Shown here piece after piece: positions 27,045-35,949 of a stretch of 64,000 bases of DNA. This DNA is from CAZVGZ01 sp964627605 (GTDB lineage: Bacteria > Latescibacterota > MWCZ01 > CAZVGZ01). The notes below the pieces were generated by a model. That model saw only the letters and a program-made list of their open reading frames with translations. It was not told where the DNA came from and did not search any database. Both the position numbers and the translations under genes were made by a program. Each line of letters begins with the position of its first letter. Position 1 is the stretch's first letter. The DNA is taken from positions 1-64,000 of the forward strand of contig CAZVGZ010000007.1 in NCBI GenBank assembly GCA_964627605.1. The letters run 5' to 3'.

Positions 27045-27054
27045 TTTCGTTCTC

Positions 27055-28596
27055 CTAGCGAACCAGGACTAGCCGACGCACAGCTCTGTGGTCGCCCATC
27101 CTGATTTCTGCCAGATAGACGCCTGAGGACACCTCTCGTCCAGCGTCGTCAGTACCGGTCCAGACAACCGATCCTGCACCATGAACATCGATACCGACAC
27201 TCAATTCACGAACCCGCTGCCCCATCAAATCGTAGATCGTGGCGGTCACTTGTGTCAGACCAGGGGCCGTGAAATGGATCTCGGTGCGGGGGTTAAAGGG
27301 GTTCGGTCGGGGGTGCTCCACGATCACCCGTGACGGCTCAGTGGATTCAGCAATTCCCACAACAGTCGGATCGAATATCAGTAGAAACTCGCCGGGATAG
27401 GGTGTGTCGAGGAGAACACTCGCGACCGGCGGCTGTCCTGGGTCGGCTGGCAGCGTCAATCTCGCAATCTGAGTGGTTTCCTCGCTCCCTACGAACAGGT
27501 AGCGGATGCCATCAATGGTCGCCAACGCCAGAGATGTTGGCTTTGGAGGCACATCAGTGTAGATGTATTTTACAGCACTGGCGGCGGTAAACTCCTCTGC
27601 CCTGGCGTCTAACACCCAAACCTGGTTGGACTCTCTACAAGCGATGTAGGCGATGCCGTCTTCGCCAACAACCACATCGTGCGGCGCTCCACCCAGACCG
27701 GAGACCCGACCGTTTTTCAATAGCTCAGATGACGAGATGACATCCTGGCTCAGCGGAATCCTGACAACACTCGCCAACCCTTTGAATGTCACCAACGCAA
27801 AGCTGTTTGCCTGGTCCACCGCTACGCCGTGCGGCGCAGCACCTTGGGCGAGATCAAACATCTGTGCGGCGTCGAAAATTATGCTGTCAAACGCTCGGTC
27901 CCAATAGACGGCGTGAACCATGTTGTCGCCGCCGGCGATGATCGCGTAGACCGCTCCTGTGTCACCACCGGCCAACCACAGATCAAAACGCACCGGTGCT
28001 CCCAGCCAGAACCCTGGGAGCGATGTGACCCTTTCGCCTGACGAAAAGTCCAACAACGTCAGTCTCGGGGTGGCATCATTCTCGTTAATAACGGCAACTA
28101 TGTCGGTGCCTGGAATCGTCTTGGCACTGGTAGGATGGTTGTTTCCAGGCGCACCTGTGGCATCGACTATGACGCCGACGCTATCCAGCACGGAGTAGGG
28201 GGATTCTGCGTCATAGACTATCATTTTTGTGTTCGCGCCTTCGTCGTTGCGACGGACGCTCACAACTCGTGGTACACTCGGTACGAACGCCAGAGCCATT
28301 GGCCTGGGATTGACCCTCTCCTGCGCGTCGGTGCCCATCCCTAATTTCACCAACCAGTTGGCAGTGACGCTCATGGCTTTCGGGTCGATGACTGTGATCC
28401 CGCCCCTGTTGGTTGACGACGCCCAAAGCCTTGGTTGTGCTGTGGCTGTTCCCACTAGGGATACCGCAGCTAGAAACACACACAGAGTTCGCCAATCTAT
28501 CTTCGTCGGTTCTCGCTTTTTCGGCACGGCAATCAGTCCGTGCGAACGCCCAGTTTTGGACGACCACGTCGAGCGATGATTAAGTGTGTGGCGCAT
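27055..28596 (-). CDS. secreted beta-propeller protein with FlgD-Ig-type C-terminus
   Basis: A 513-residue protein. A hydrophobic export segment at about residues 36-53 (LCVFLAAVSLVGTATAQ) is preceded by an unusually long charged N-terminus. Repeated YVTN-like blades follow: WASSTNRGGITVIDPKAMSV, AQGAAPHGVAVDQANSFALV, GGAPHDVVVGEDGIAYIACR. The C-terminal 85 residues hold PNPFNPRTEIHF and VYLAEIRMGDHRAVRRLVLV, the FlgD-Ig or type-IX-like sorting domain seen in FCB and related bacteria. First gene of the metal-efflux operon. Its role there, possibly surface binding or sensing, is unknown. Confidence 0.8.
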   Translation of the reverse strand: MRHTLNHRSTWSSKTGRSHGLIAVPKKREPTKIDWRTLCVFLAAVSLVGTATAQPRLWASSTNRGGITVIDPKAMSVTANWLVKLGMGTDAQERVNPRPMALAFVPSVPRVVSVRRNDEGANTKMIVYDAESPYSVLDSVGVIVDATGAPGNNHPTSAKTIPGTDIVAVINENDATPRLTLLDFSSGERVTSLPGFWLGAPVRFDLWLAGGDTGAVYAIIAGGDNMVHAVYWDRAFDSIIFDAAQMFDLAQGAAPHGVAVDQANSFALVTFKGLASVVRIPLSQDVISSSELLKNGRVSGLGGAPHDVVVGEDGIAYIACRESNQVWVLDARAEEFTAASAVKYIYTDVPPKPTSLALATIDGIRYLFVGSEETTQIARLTLPADPGQPPVASVLLDTPYPGEFLLIFDPTVVGIAESTEPSRVIVEHPRPNPFNPRTEIHFTAPGLTQVTATIYDLMGQRVRELSVGIDVHGAGSVVWTGTDDAGREVSSGVYLAEIRMGDHRAVRRLVLVR

Positions 28597-29144
28597 GGTG
28601 GGGTGTCCTGGTTAAACGTTGGCGGACAGACACCAATAATAGGCTCCGATGGTATCTGTGGCAACGGTGCCATCAGTTTGCTGAGTGCCATATTTCCATC
28701 ATTTATAACATCGTCCGAACCGCTCCGGTACGGCTTGCCGCAATGTCTGATCCCGGTTTCCGTACGCACCAATATCATCTATATGTATATGGCCTTGACC
28801 GGGGACCCAGGGTGAAACCATCCGCATGACCGTTACGCCATCAGGGGTCGAGGATGTCGATCCACCCACTGCGGTGATTTCCCTGGTGGTTGTGGACCCG
28901 GATGAAGCTGACGTGCGCTCCGCTGAGGCGATATGGGGCACCTTCTGCCACTATATCTACTTCTTCGCATCCTTCGACGAAGGCGAAAAGTGAGCTGCCG
29001 ACAGAGACGACATCGTTTTCGTCACGCCGCAGGAGGGCCACGAGTTGGTATGCGGCTGTGGTCGTCCGTATTTGATAGCGCCAAAGACATTGTAGGCGCT
29101 GTGGGGTGATATACCGCCATATCCACTACTGAAGGAGGTTCGCC
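28597..29144. other. intergenic upstream of the efflux operon
   Basis: About 550 bases. It must hold the promoter of the efflux operon. A minus-strand frame at 28841-29041 (with FVEGCEEVDIVAEGAPYRL) has plausible composition and could be the end of a lost gene, but no family is recognisable. No operator or RNA structure stands out. Confidence 0.45.
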
Positions 29145-29481
29145 ATGATTCGCGTTCTCTATTTTGAAGAAGGTTGCCCGCACCATGCGCCGACCTCCAA
29201 GCAGGTGCGAGCAATCGCTAACCGTGCAACGTCATCTCTCGCCGTAGAAGACATCGAAGTGACAACGCTATAACAGGCCCAGACACTTGGGTTCCTGGGA
29301 TCGCCCACTGTAACAGGTAAACGGGGTGGACATAGAACCCGGTGTCGAAAAAGCTGTACCGGTCGAGTTTGCGTGCCGTGTATATCGTCTGGACTCAGGG
29401 TTAGGCGGGGTGCCTTCCATGGGGTGGTTGGAGCAAGCCTTAGAGGCACGAGGCGTCGCCTTGGGTCGTCACCTGAACTGA
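29145..29481 (+). pseudogene. thioredoxin-like (mercury/alkylmercury-associated type) protein, frameshifted
   Basis: ATG 29145 follows AAGGAGG. It reads MIRVLYFEEGCPHHAPTSKQ, a GCPHHAPT opening typical of short thioredoxin-fold proteins found near mercury or metal genes. It continues VEDIEVTT, then a TAA, then AQTLGFLGSPTVTG. A frameshift leads into VEKAVPVEFACRVYRLDSGL and GVPSMGWLEQALEARGVALG, which ends at 29481. Both halves are recognisable as one protein of about 110 residues, so the gene is broken by a stop and a frameshift. Confidence 0.6.
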
Positions 29482-30326
29482 CGCCGTGTTCGGGGAGCAG
29501 AGTTCGAGCACGCACCCAGAGAGTTTGCATTCACATACGACCAACCCCGATCTGACACCACAAAAAAGTTCGTCGGTAAAGCCGCTGGGGGTTGCAGAAC
29601 CTCGATAGTGAGCTAACTGGTTTTGTCACACATTGTTATGATTGATCCGACCTTTTTTGGCAGAAAAGACGACTGACGGCCCGCGATGTCGCAAGATAGT
29701 TTCTAACGGTGTCGTACCTGCCTATTCGATCGTCGGTAACTGTCCGCCAATACAGACTTTATTTGGAAGACAATCGACAGCAAGTGGATATACCCCCATG
29801 GGTATATTAGCGCTAAGTCGTGTTGAGGGCGAGACTGAGAGATTTTTTGGCGAGTTGCGGGGATTTTTTTTTGAGATTCTTACGCCCCGACGCAGCAAGG
29901 GCTGATGGACTGCCTCGCCACAAACACTGTGCCCTCCAACGTCTTTGTTGTTCGCCATTGGCTCGCAACTTTTTACCCGTATGAGACGCCCCCCCCAAAT
30001 ACCCTGTGATTCCCTGGACCGGTCTGCACTGCCCAAAACTTCAGCTTGGCGACCTCAACTGTGTTTGCTAGGTTCATCGTCGAGAGAGGGATTTCTTGTT
30101 ACGGTAACGGAGGACTCAGCCTCTAGACCGGGTCGTAGTGAGGAAATGGTCTGCCGAAGTTCTTGAGGGGAGTACCGCGAAAGCACACCTCCAAACAGTC
30201 ATCAAGTCTCTTTAGCGTGCGTGTTGTAGCATTCTCAGTGTAACAAACACTAGAATTGCGAGCGCTAAGAGTATGTTTTGACCTGTAGGCATCGACATCC
30301 ATAATTCCTAGGGAGTTGTAAACCGG
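29482..30326. other. long leader/intergenic region before dnaA
   Basis: About 845 bases with no supported gene. It contains the perfect palindrome listed separately at 29788-29807, several poly-T tracts and poly-C at 29990. A minus-strand frame (29722-30036) continues in register past its TAG as AGTTPLETILRHRGPSVVF, which may be a decayed coding sequence. The dnaA promoter should lie in the last few hundred bases; I cannot point to it. Confidence 0.5.
29788..29807. promoter_or_regulatory. palindromic operator-like site
   Basis: ATATACCC-CCAT-GGGTATAT: two perfect 8-base arms around a 4-base spacer. The G/C-tract-flanked-by-AT form resembles operators of the CsoR/RcnR/CstR family of copper, nickel or persulfide repressors. 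No such repressor gene is in the window. It lies 307 bases downstream of the broken thioredoxin-like gene. Function is inferred from the pattern only. Confidence 0.35.
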
Positions 30327-31691
30327 ATGAGCGCATCCCCCGCAGACGTTTGGGCCGAGTGTCTGTCGGCTTTGGATGGAAAGGCAAATGCAGGAGAGGT
30401 GGATGAATGGCTTCGTCCGTTGGTGTGTCAACGTTTCGACGGCGCAGAGATCGTCCTTCAGGCCGCCGACCATGCAGCAGCCCAACAGGTGGAATCCCGT
30501 TACCGCAGGCCACTCCAACAGGCGGTGCGTCAAGTGTCTGGACTGCGCCCGTCCCTCAAAATAATCGTCCGAAGTAACAGCTCAACGGTTCGCGAACCGG
30601 CCAAGCCTGTCGATGTCGGGGTGACACAGGAGATAGCGCCCGCTGAAACCAGTGAGCGGCTGAATCAAAATTATACGTTCGACAACCTAGTCATCGGCGA
30701 GGGAAACCGTTGGGCGGCGCTAGCGGCGCACGCGGTGAGTGAGTGTCCCGGCAACTCTGGGGCAAACCCGCTTCTACTCCACGGCCCAGCGGGATTGGGC
30801 AAGACGCACATCATGCAGGCGGTCGCCCACCGATGCTCTGTCGGCCCTAACACTCGACGCACCCGATACGTGACCTCCGAGGGATTGATGCGCGACTTCG
30901 TAAACGCGATAAAATCCAAACGGATGAACCAATTTGTTGACCGGTACCGCCAAGCGGAGATACTGCTCGTAGAAGACATACAGTTCCTATCTGGCAAACA
31001 GAAGCTGCAAGAGGAGTTTTTCCACACATTCAACGCTCTCCACCAGGAGGGCAACCAGATTGTCCTGTCCGCCGACCGTAGTCCCAGCCAGGTTGACGGT
31101 ATAGATGAACGGCTGACCAGTCGTTTTCAGTGGGGCATCGTCGCTGAGATCTGCCGGCCGGACTTAGAGACTAGGGCCGCCATTCTTCAGCAGAAAGCTC
31201 TTCAGAGAGGCGTCGGGCTTCCTGACGATGTGACTGGTTACCTTGCCGCGAGGATCAGCGGGAACATCCGAGAACTGGAAGGTGCTCTAAACTTCCTTTT
31301 CTTGCTGTGCGACCATCTTGGCGAACAGGCGTCAATATCGCTCGCTGAGAAGGCTCTCAATCAGAACCTGAAGCTCCCGGCACCAAGGGGCCATCTTACT
31401 ATAGACTGCATTCAAGAGGCGGTGTCAACTGATTTCGAGGTTCCCAAAAAAGAGCTGCTAGGCGGATCGCGAAAAAGAGATGTCACCGTGGCCCGGCAGG
31501 CGGCAATGTACCTCTGCAAGAAACTGACCCCCTATTCCCTTTCGCGGATCGCAGGCCACTTTCACCGCCGCGACCACACCACCGTAAGACACGCCTGCAG
31601 ACGAACCGGGGAGCGGATGGAGAACGACACCCAATTTGCTCGACGGATTTCAGCGTTGTCGATGGCCGTCGGTGGCCGCGCACTGATCTAG
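30327..31691 (+). CDS. dnaA: chromosomal replication initiator DnaA
   Basis: A 454-residue DnaA. Domain I opens ADVWAECLSALDGKANAGEV. Domain III has NYTFDNLVIGEGNRWAALAA, Walker A GPAGLGKTHIMQ (about residues 153-164), Walker B EILLVEDIQFLSGK and the arginine-finger region. Domain IV carries the DNA-binding signature YSLSRIAGHFHRRDHTTVRH, with RDHTTV in place of the common GRDHTTV. It binds DnaA boxes in oriC and melts the origin. ATG 30327. Box-like sites follow the gene immediately, the usual location of oriC. Confidence 0.97.
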   Translation: MSASPADVWAECLSALDGKANAGEVDEWLRPLVCQRFDGAEIVLQAADHAAAQQVESRYRRPLQQAVRQVSGLRPSLKIIVRSNSSTVREPAKPVDVGVTQEIAPAETSERLNQNYTFDNLVIGEGNRWAALAAHAVSECPGNSGANPLLLHGPAGLGKTHIMQAVAHRCSVGPNTRRTRYVTSEGLMRDFVNAIKSKRMNQFVDRYRQAEILLVEDIQFLSGKQKLQEEFFHTFNALHQEGNQIVLSADRSPSQVDGIDERLTSRFQWGIVAEICRPDLETRAAILQQKALQRGVGLPDDVTGYLAARISGNIRELEGALNFLFLLCDHLGEQASISLAEKALNQNLKLPAPRGHLTIDCIQEAVSTDFEVPKKELLGGSRKRDVTVARQAAMYLCKKLTPYSLSRIAGHFHRRDHTTVRHACRRTGERMENDTQFARRISALSMAVGGRALI

Positions 31692-31840
31692 GCACGACTC
31701 GCCGCATCGTCCCACAGGAGACTCTCAACGTCTGGACGTTCTTCGTGCAGCCCTTGAGACTCATTCGCCGATGCGGTCGACAGGCTTGGCGGTGGGTGTT
31801 TTCACGATCTGCGGAATCACCCGAAAATACGCCCCACAGA

Positions 31841-32140
31841 TCTCCACAAACCTCACCACCCGATTCTACTTGAGGCGCCTAGAAACCAGCCACAGAACCA
31901 ACGAACACCCCGAATACAGATATATGCACCCACCAAAAATCGCTAAATCTCATCCACATTCTATACACAATGCCGATGACTGTCCACAGGTTGCAGTGCG
32001 ACGTCCACAATGGCGCTGTCCTCTGGTGGATGATATCCACGATCCATACACATAACATCCCCTTTTCTGTCGTAGGGGAGTAGTCACTATTAATCCCTGT
32101 ACAACAATATGATAGGTGTGTTTGAAGTGTGCTGTCCACA
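31841..32140. other. oriC: putative replication origin (oriC)
   Basis: Within 300 bases after dnaA there are at least eight sequences close to the DnaA box TTATNCACA: TCTCCACA (31841), TCATCCACA (31950), CTATACACA (31961), TGTCCACA (31981), CGTCCACA (32002), TATCCACG (32034), CATACACA (32045) and TGTCCACA (32133). All lie in the same orientation. The region is relatively AT-rich and gene-free, and an AT-rich stretch (TAGACTATCCTATTTCAATT, about 32175-32195) follows. Location next to dnaA and clustering make oriC likely. Confidence 0.7.
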
Positions 32141-32234
32141 TATGCACGGCTCCCTACTATTTCCACTTTTTTGTAGACTATCCTATTTCAATTAGATGGG
32201 TTGGAGGAGGGCCTACAGTGATCGTGAAAAAAGT

Positions 32235-32430
32235 TGGAGCGCACCTCCTGGTCTGGACAGAAAGCGTATGAAGGTTGTAGTTTGCCTGAGGGACGGAAGG
32301 AGACGCCCTTATGGCGGTCAGACGGAGATTCACACAGGAATTCAAGCTGGCGGTTGTCAGGGAATATCTGGCAGGGGGCGTGAGCCGCGCAGCGCTGGCG
32401 CGCCAGTATGACGTTGCCCCTGGTCAGGAA
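32235..32430 (+). mobile_element. IS3-family left-end remnant
   Basis: Starts TGGAGCGCACCTCC and runs nearly base for base like the copy at 4810 (minus strand) through MAVRRRFTQEFKLAVVREYL and GGVSRAALARQYDVAPGQ, the OrfA helix-turn-helix region. Homology to OrfA then ends at about 32428 and the frame runs into unrelated sequence. Only the left terminus and the first 35-40 codons of orfA remain. It sits between oriC and the GH42-like gene. Confidence 0.8.
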
Positions 32431-32557
32431 ATTGGGGGCACCCTAACGGCCCAGATACTAGCTCTCGACATGGACCGGTTTCAGGGAAGCAAGTCACAAT
32501 CACCGCAAGTTGATAGAAGGAACCTGTAGGGATAACGAGCATCATGAAGGGGAACAT

Positions 32558-35482
32558 ATGATGAGCAAGTGCATATTCCCGCATAAATCTTATCTGGTAC
32601 TGTTGCTCGTTGTCGTTGGGATGCTGATCAGCGTTGGTACGACATACGCTGGCCAGGCTACCGGAGACGCGACAACTGAACGTCTGGAACGAGTCGTCGA
32701 TCTGGATGTCGATGAGTGGTCGTTCAAATGGGGAGACTTCGATGGCCCGGTGCACCCGAGCTATGACGACTCTGACTGGGAGACCGTCGGGACAGACCAT
32801 CGATGGCTTCCGCCGAACTCAAAAGCGTGGTACCGCAAGTGGATTACGATCCCCGAAAAGATCGCCGGTGTCGACGTGCGTGGCTCGAAGGTCTGGTTGT
32901 GGATGCAATTCGACGACGACGGGATCGTGTTTGTGAATGGTGAACTCGTCGAAACGAGCAACCAGGCAGAAGGGCGTGTGGCGGTTCTGACCGAGTCGGC
33001 CGAACCAGGCGCGCGCATATTAGTGACGATCCAGAACATCAACAACGCCGTCTCAGGCAGTCTGGAGAGCGCTGAACTGCACTCGGACAGAGGTGAGCCT
33101 GTCGTACTGGGCATCCGGCGGTATCTATCGGCACTCAGGCAGACCAGTGGACTTGGTTTCGCCGGGGATAACAGGCTCATCCGCGACCGCGCGCTGACCG
33201 AATCCGTCGCCATGCTGGATATGGCAGCGCTGGATCGGGGTGAAACCGATGCATTCATTGCGTCGCTCGATCATGCAGTCGAAAGACTCGCCGGACCTCT
33301 CGATCTCATACGCTCAAGTACCGAGCCGCAGCTAGATGAGGCGGCTCGCCTCCTGGGTGAACTGGACGAGTTGTTGGCTACTGCACGCGAGCGTGGCATT
33401 GACATATCGTACCCGCTTGTCTCGCGCACTGTGGTCAACAACTTTCTGACATTCGCCAGAGACGACCTTGGCGCCGATGAGTCACTCACAGTGCTACGTG
33501 GAGTCGCTGTCGCCGATCAACTGATCGCTATTTGCCGCCGTGCGAGCGCTGAGACACATCGCCTTTTGTCCGATGAACGATTCGCGGCCAATCACCGCAC
33601 ACCACGGTATCGCACAGGCACACTGGAGATCAGGGATGGCGCCCTCTACCAGGGCGACAGACCGGTGTTTCTCTCAGGATTCGGTCACTTCGACCAAGTT
33701 CGCGATGACACCCCCATCTTCAACGACTACGGGTTCAACGCCATCCAGATTGTCATCGGTCCGGGAGGAGTAGTCAAACGCGATAGTATAGACACGACCG
33801 GTATTGACAATCTTGTTAACGATTTGGACCGCGCCGCGGAGCACAACGTCGCAGTCGACTTACTCATCCTCGACAGCTTCCCTGGATGGCCGTATGACGA
33901 TGAGCCGGGCTTGCGCGTCGAACAGACCGGGTCGCTTTGTTTCAACATTGAGCACCCTCTTGCTCGCAAGGTTCTTCGACGCTACCTCGAAGCACTCATT
34001 CCGCCGATTGCCGTTCACCCAGCTCTCTTCTCGATTTGTCTGACGAACGAACCTTCCTATACCGACGACGGGTCGATATCCGAGCGAGAATTCCATCGTT
34101 GGCTGATGGAGAAACATGGATCGATCGGTGCGCTCAACACTCGCTACCGGACTTCCTACACCGGCTTCGACGAGGCGCCTCTGCCAACACGAGCAGGCAT
34201 CTTCGACGGCGATCCACCACGACCGGTCTGGTATGACTGGTGCATATACAACCAGAACCGCACGTACGAGCATCATCGCTGGTTGAGGGATGTGATCGCG
34301 ACGATGGCCCCGAATCTTCCAGTGCATGTGAAGATCCAGGGTCGAGTCTTCGACGGTGAGTACCCGTATTCGTGGGGCATCAATCCTGAAGACTTCACCC
34401 GCTTGAGCACCATCAGCGGTGGTGACAACCATTCTTACGACCAGACCGCTTTACACCGCGAGTACGCACAAGGATGGCGTCGTCAAGCGATGTTCTACGA
34501 CTTTCAGCGCTCAGTGGCTCCGGCCAACCCGATCTTCAACTCAGAGAACCATCCTATCGAAGATGCTGTGCCGATTTGGGTCGGTAGCGATCATATGCGG
34601 ACAATGCTCTGGCAAGGTGCGATCCACGGACAAGGTGCATCTACGACATGGGTATGGCAACGTTATCTGAGTCAGAGAGGTTCCTTTGCGAGCAACATCC
34701 TCACTCGCCCCAAATGCGTCGATGCATCGGGACGGACAGCGCTCGATCTCATGCGTCTTGGCGACGAAATAGTAACCCTCCAGCAGGCCAGAGCAGAGGT
34801 GGCGATTCTGTTTACGCCGGCGTCGATTCCGCAGAACGAACCGTATCTGGATGAATCGAAGAACGCTTACGAGGGTCTTTACTTCCTCGACACACCGATA
34901 CGCTTCGTGACCGACCGCATTGCCACCCGCGACATTTCAGGATACCGAGTGCTGGTTGCGCCTGGAAATACATACGTCGCTGACTCAACGACGGGCGCGA
35001 TCACTCGGTTCGTGCAGGAAGGTGGCACGCTGTTGCTGGTCGGTGATGCGCTCACACACGACGAGTACGGTCGAGAGCGCAGCCGCGGCACGACGCCGAT
35101 CCTGCCGCAGTCGGCGGCGCAAGCACCGGGTACAACCTGGCAGGTCGGCGCCGGGCGAGTTGTCCATGTTGCCGCTTCGATGGAGCCGAAACAATATGCC
35201 GACAAGCTCGATCGACTGCTCGACGACGTGGGTGTAGCACGGAAAATCCGCGTCGTCGATCACCACCAAAGTCGTGTGTGGGGAGTGCGAACACAGACAG
35301 TAGAACGTGATGGTGAGTATCTCATCTACCTTGTGAACCTGCTCAGCCGGTCGCAGGCAGTGAGGCTCGTGGCTGATGGTCCGCTTGGCTCGGTGACCGA
35401 CCTGCTGACCAGTGAGCGATCGGGACCGCTGCTGGAACTGAAGCCGTTGGTTCCGATGGTGTTGTCGGTACAGAAACTGTAG
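32558..35482 (+). CDS. secreted GH42-like (clan GH-A) glycoside hydrolase
   Basis: A 974-residue exported protein. Signal peptide: KSYLVLLLVVVGMLISVGTT, cleavage near TYAG. Residues about 35-160 form a jelly-roll domain (LDVDEWSFKWGDFDGPVHPS, DDDGIVFVNGELVETSNQAE). The barrel contains SICLTNEPSYTDDG, with the NEP acid/base at about Glu496, and NPIFNSENHPIED with a nucleophile-like Glu near 663. A beta-galactosidase trimerisation-type domain follows (VAILFTPASIPQNEPYLDES, GGTLLLVGDALTHDEYG). Start ATG 32558 is set by AAGGGG; an upstream in-frame start adds 16 residues without a signal. Substrate unknown; probably a plant or algal glycan. Confidence 0.85.
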   Translation: MMSKCIFPHKSYLVLLLVVVGMLISVGTTYAGQATGDATTERLERVVDLDVDEWSFKWGDFDGPVHPSYDDSDWETVGTDHRWLPPNSKAWYRKWITIPEKIAGVDVRGSKVWLWMQFDDDGIVFVNGELVETSNQAEGRVAVLTESAEPGARILVTIQNINNAVSGSLESAELHSDRGEPVVLGIRRYLSALRQTSGLGFAGDNRLIRDRALTESVAMLDMAALDRGETDAFIASLDHAVERLAGPLDLIRSSTEPQLDEAARLLGELDELLATARERGIDISYPLVSRTVVNNFLTFARDDLGADESLTVLRGVAVADQLIAICRRASAETHRLLSDERFAANHRTPRYRTGTLEIRDGALYQGDRPVFLSGFGHFDQVRDDTPIFNDYGFNAIQIVIGPGGVVKRDSIDTTGIDNLVNDLDRAAEHNVAVDLLILDSFPGWPYDDEPGLRVEQTGSLCFNIEHPLARKVLRRYLEALIPPIAVHPALFSICLTNEPSYTDDGSISEREFHRWLMEKHGSIGALNTRYRTSYTGFDEAPLPTRAGIFDGDPPRPVWYDWCIYNQNRTYEHHRWLRDVIATMAPNLPVHVKIQGRVFDGEYPYSWGINPEDFTRLSTISGGDNHSYDQTALHREYAQGWRRQAMFYDFQRSVAPANPIFNSENHPIEDAVPIWVGSDHMRTMLWQGAIHGQGASTTWVWQRYLSQRGSFASNILTRPKCVDASGRTALDLMRLGDEIVTLQQARAEVAILFTPASIPQNEPYLDESKNAYEGLYFLDTPIRFVTDRIATRDISGYRVLVAPGNTYVADSTTGAITRFVQEGGTLLLVGDALTHDEYGRERSRGTTPILPQSAAQAPGTTWQVGAGRVVHVAASMEPKQYADKLDRLLDDVGVARKIRVVDHHQSRVWGVRTQTVERDGEYLIYLVNLLSRSQAVRLVADGPLGSVTDLLTSERSGPLLELKPLVPMVLSVQKL

Positions 35483-35949
35483 GTAGCGAGCAACGTTGAT
35501 CTGACGCAGATGGGTTGCCAACCCAGATATGTTGATGGAAGGCGCACCGGTCCTCGTACCTGGCGCCGGATGTGTGAGACAGTGATCGCGCACAGCATCC
35601 TGATCGTCTGCGAGATCCCATAGGATGCGAGCGGCGAGTCCATGGACAACTCACATCCTGGCCTCAGATTCGTCCGCGATGCCGCACAGTTCATGTTGTG
35701 ACTGCCCACATACCGGGCATACCAACTACGGGAGTAGATCATGCACTACCCCATCAGACTGATGCATTCAGATCTTACCTGTCGTAAGAGATTTCCACTG
35801 ATTGTCACCCAGGACGATCCTGAAGAGGTGAATATGCCCGATATCCATACACGTTCCTGTTCATCTCGTTGACGTGGCACTTTGCCGTTCAGGATATTCG
35901 AGCGAAGCCGCGACACATTCCGTCCTTCAGTTTGGAAAGAGGTGGTGTC
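35483..35949. other. intergenic, nothing recognised
   Basis: 467 bases between two large glycoside hydrolase genes. Several short frames exist on both strands but none has a motif or good ribosome site. The last 80 bases continue the reading frame of the next gene upstream of its start, without domain content. No clear terminator is seen after 35482. Confidence 0.5.
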
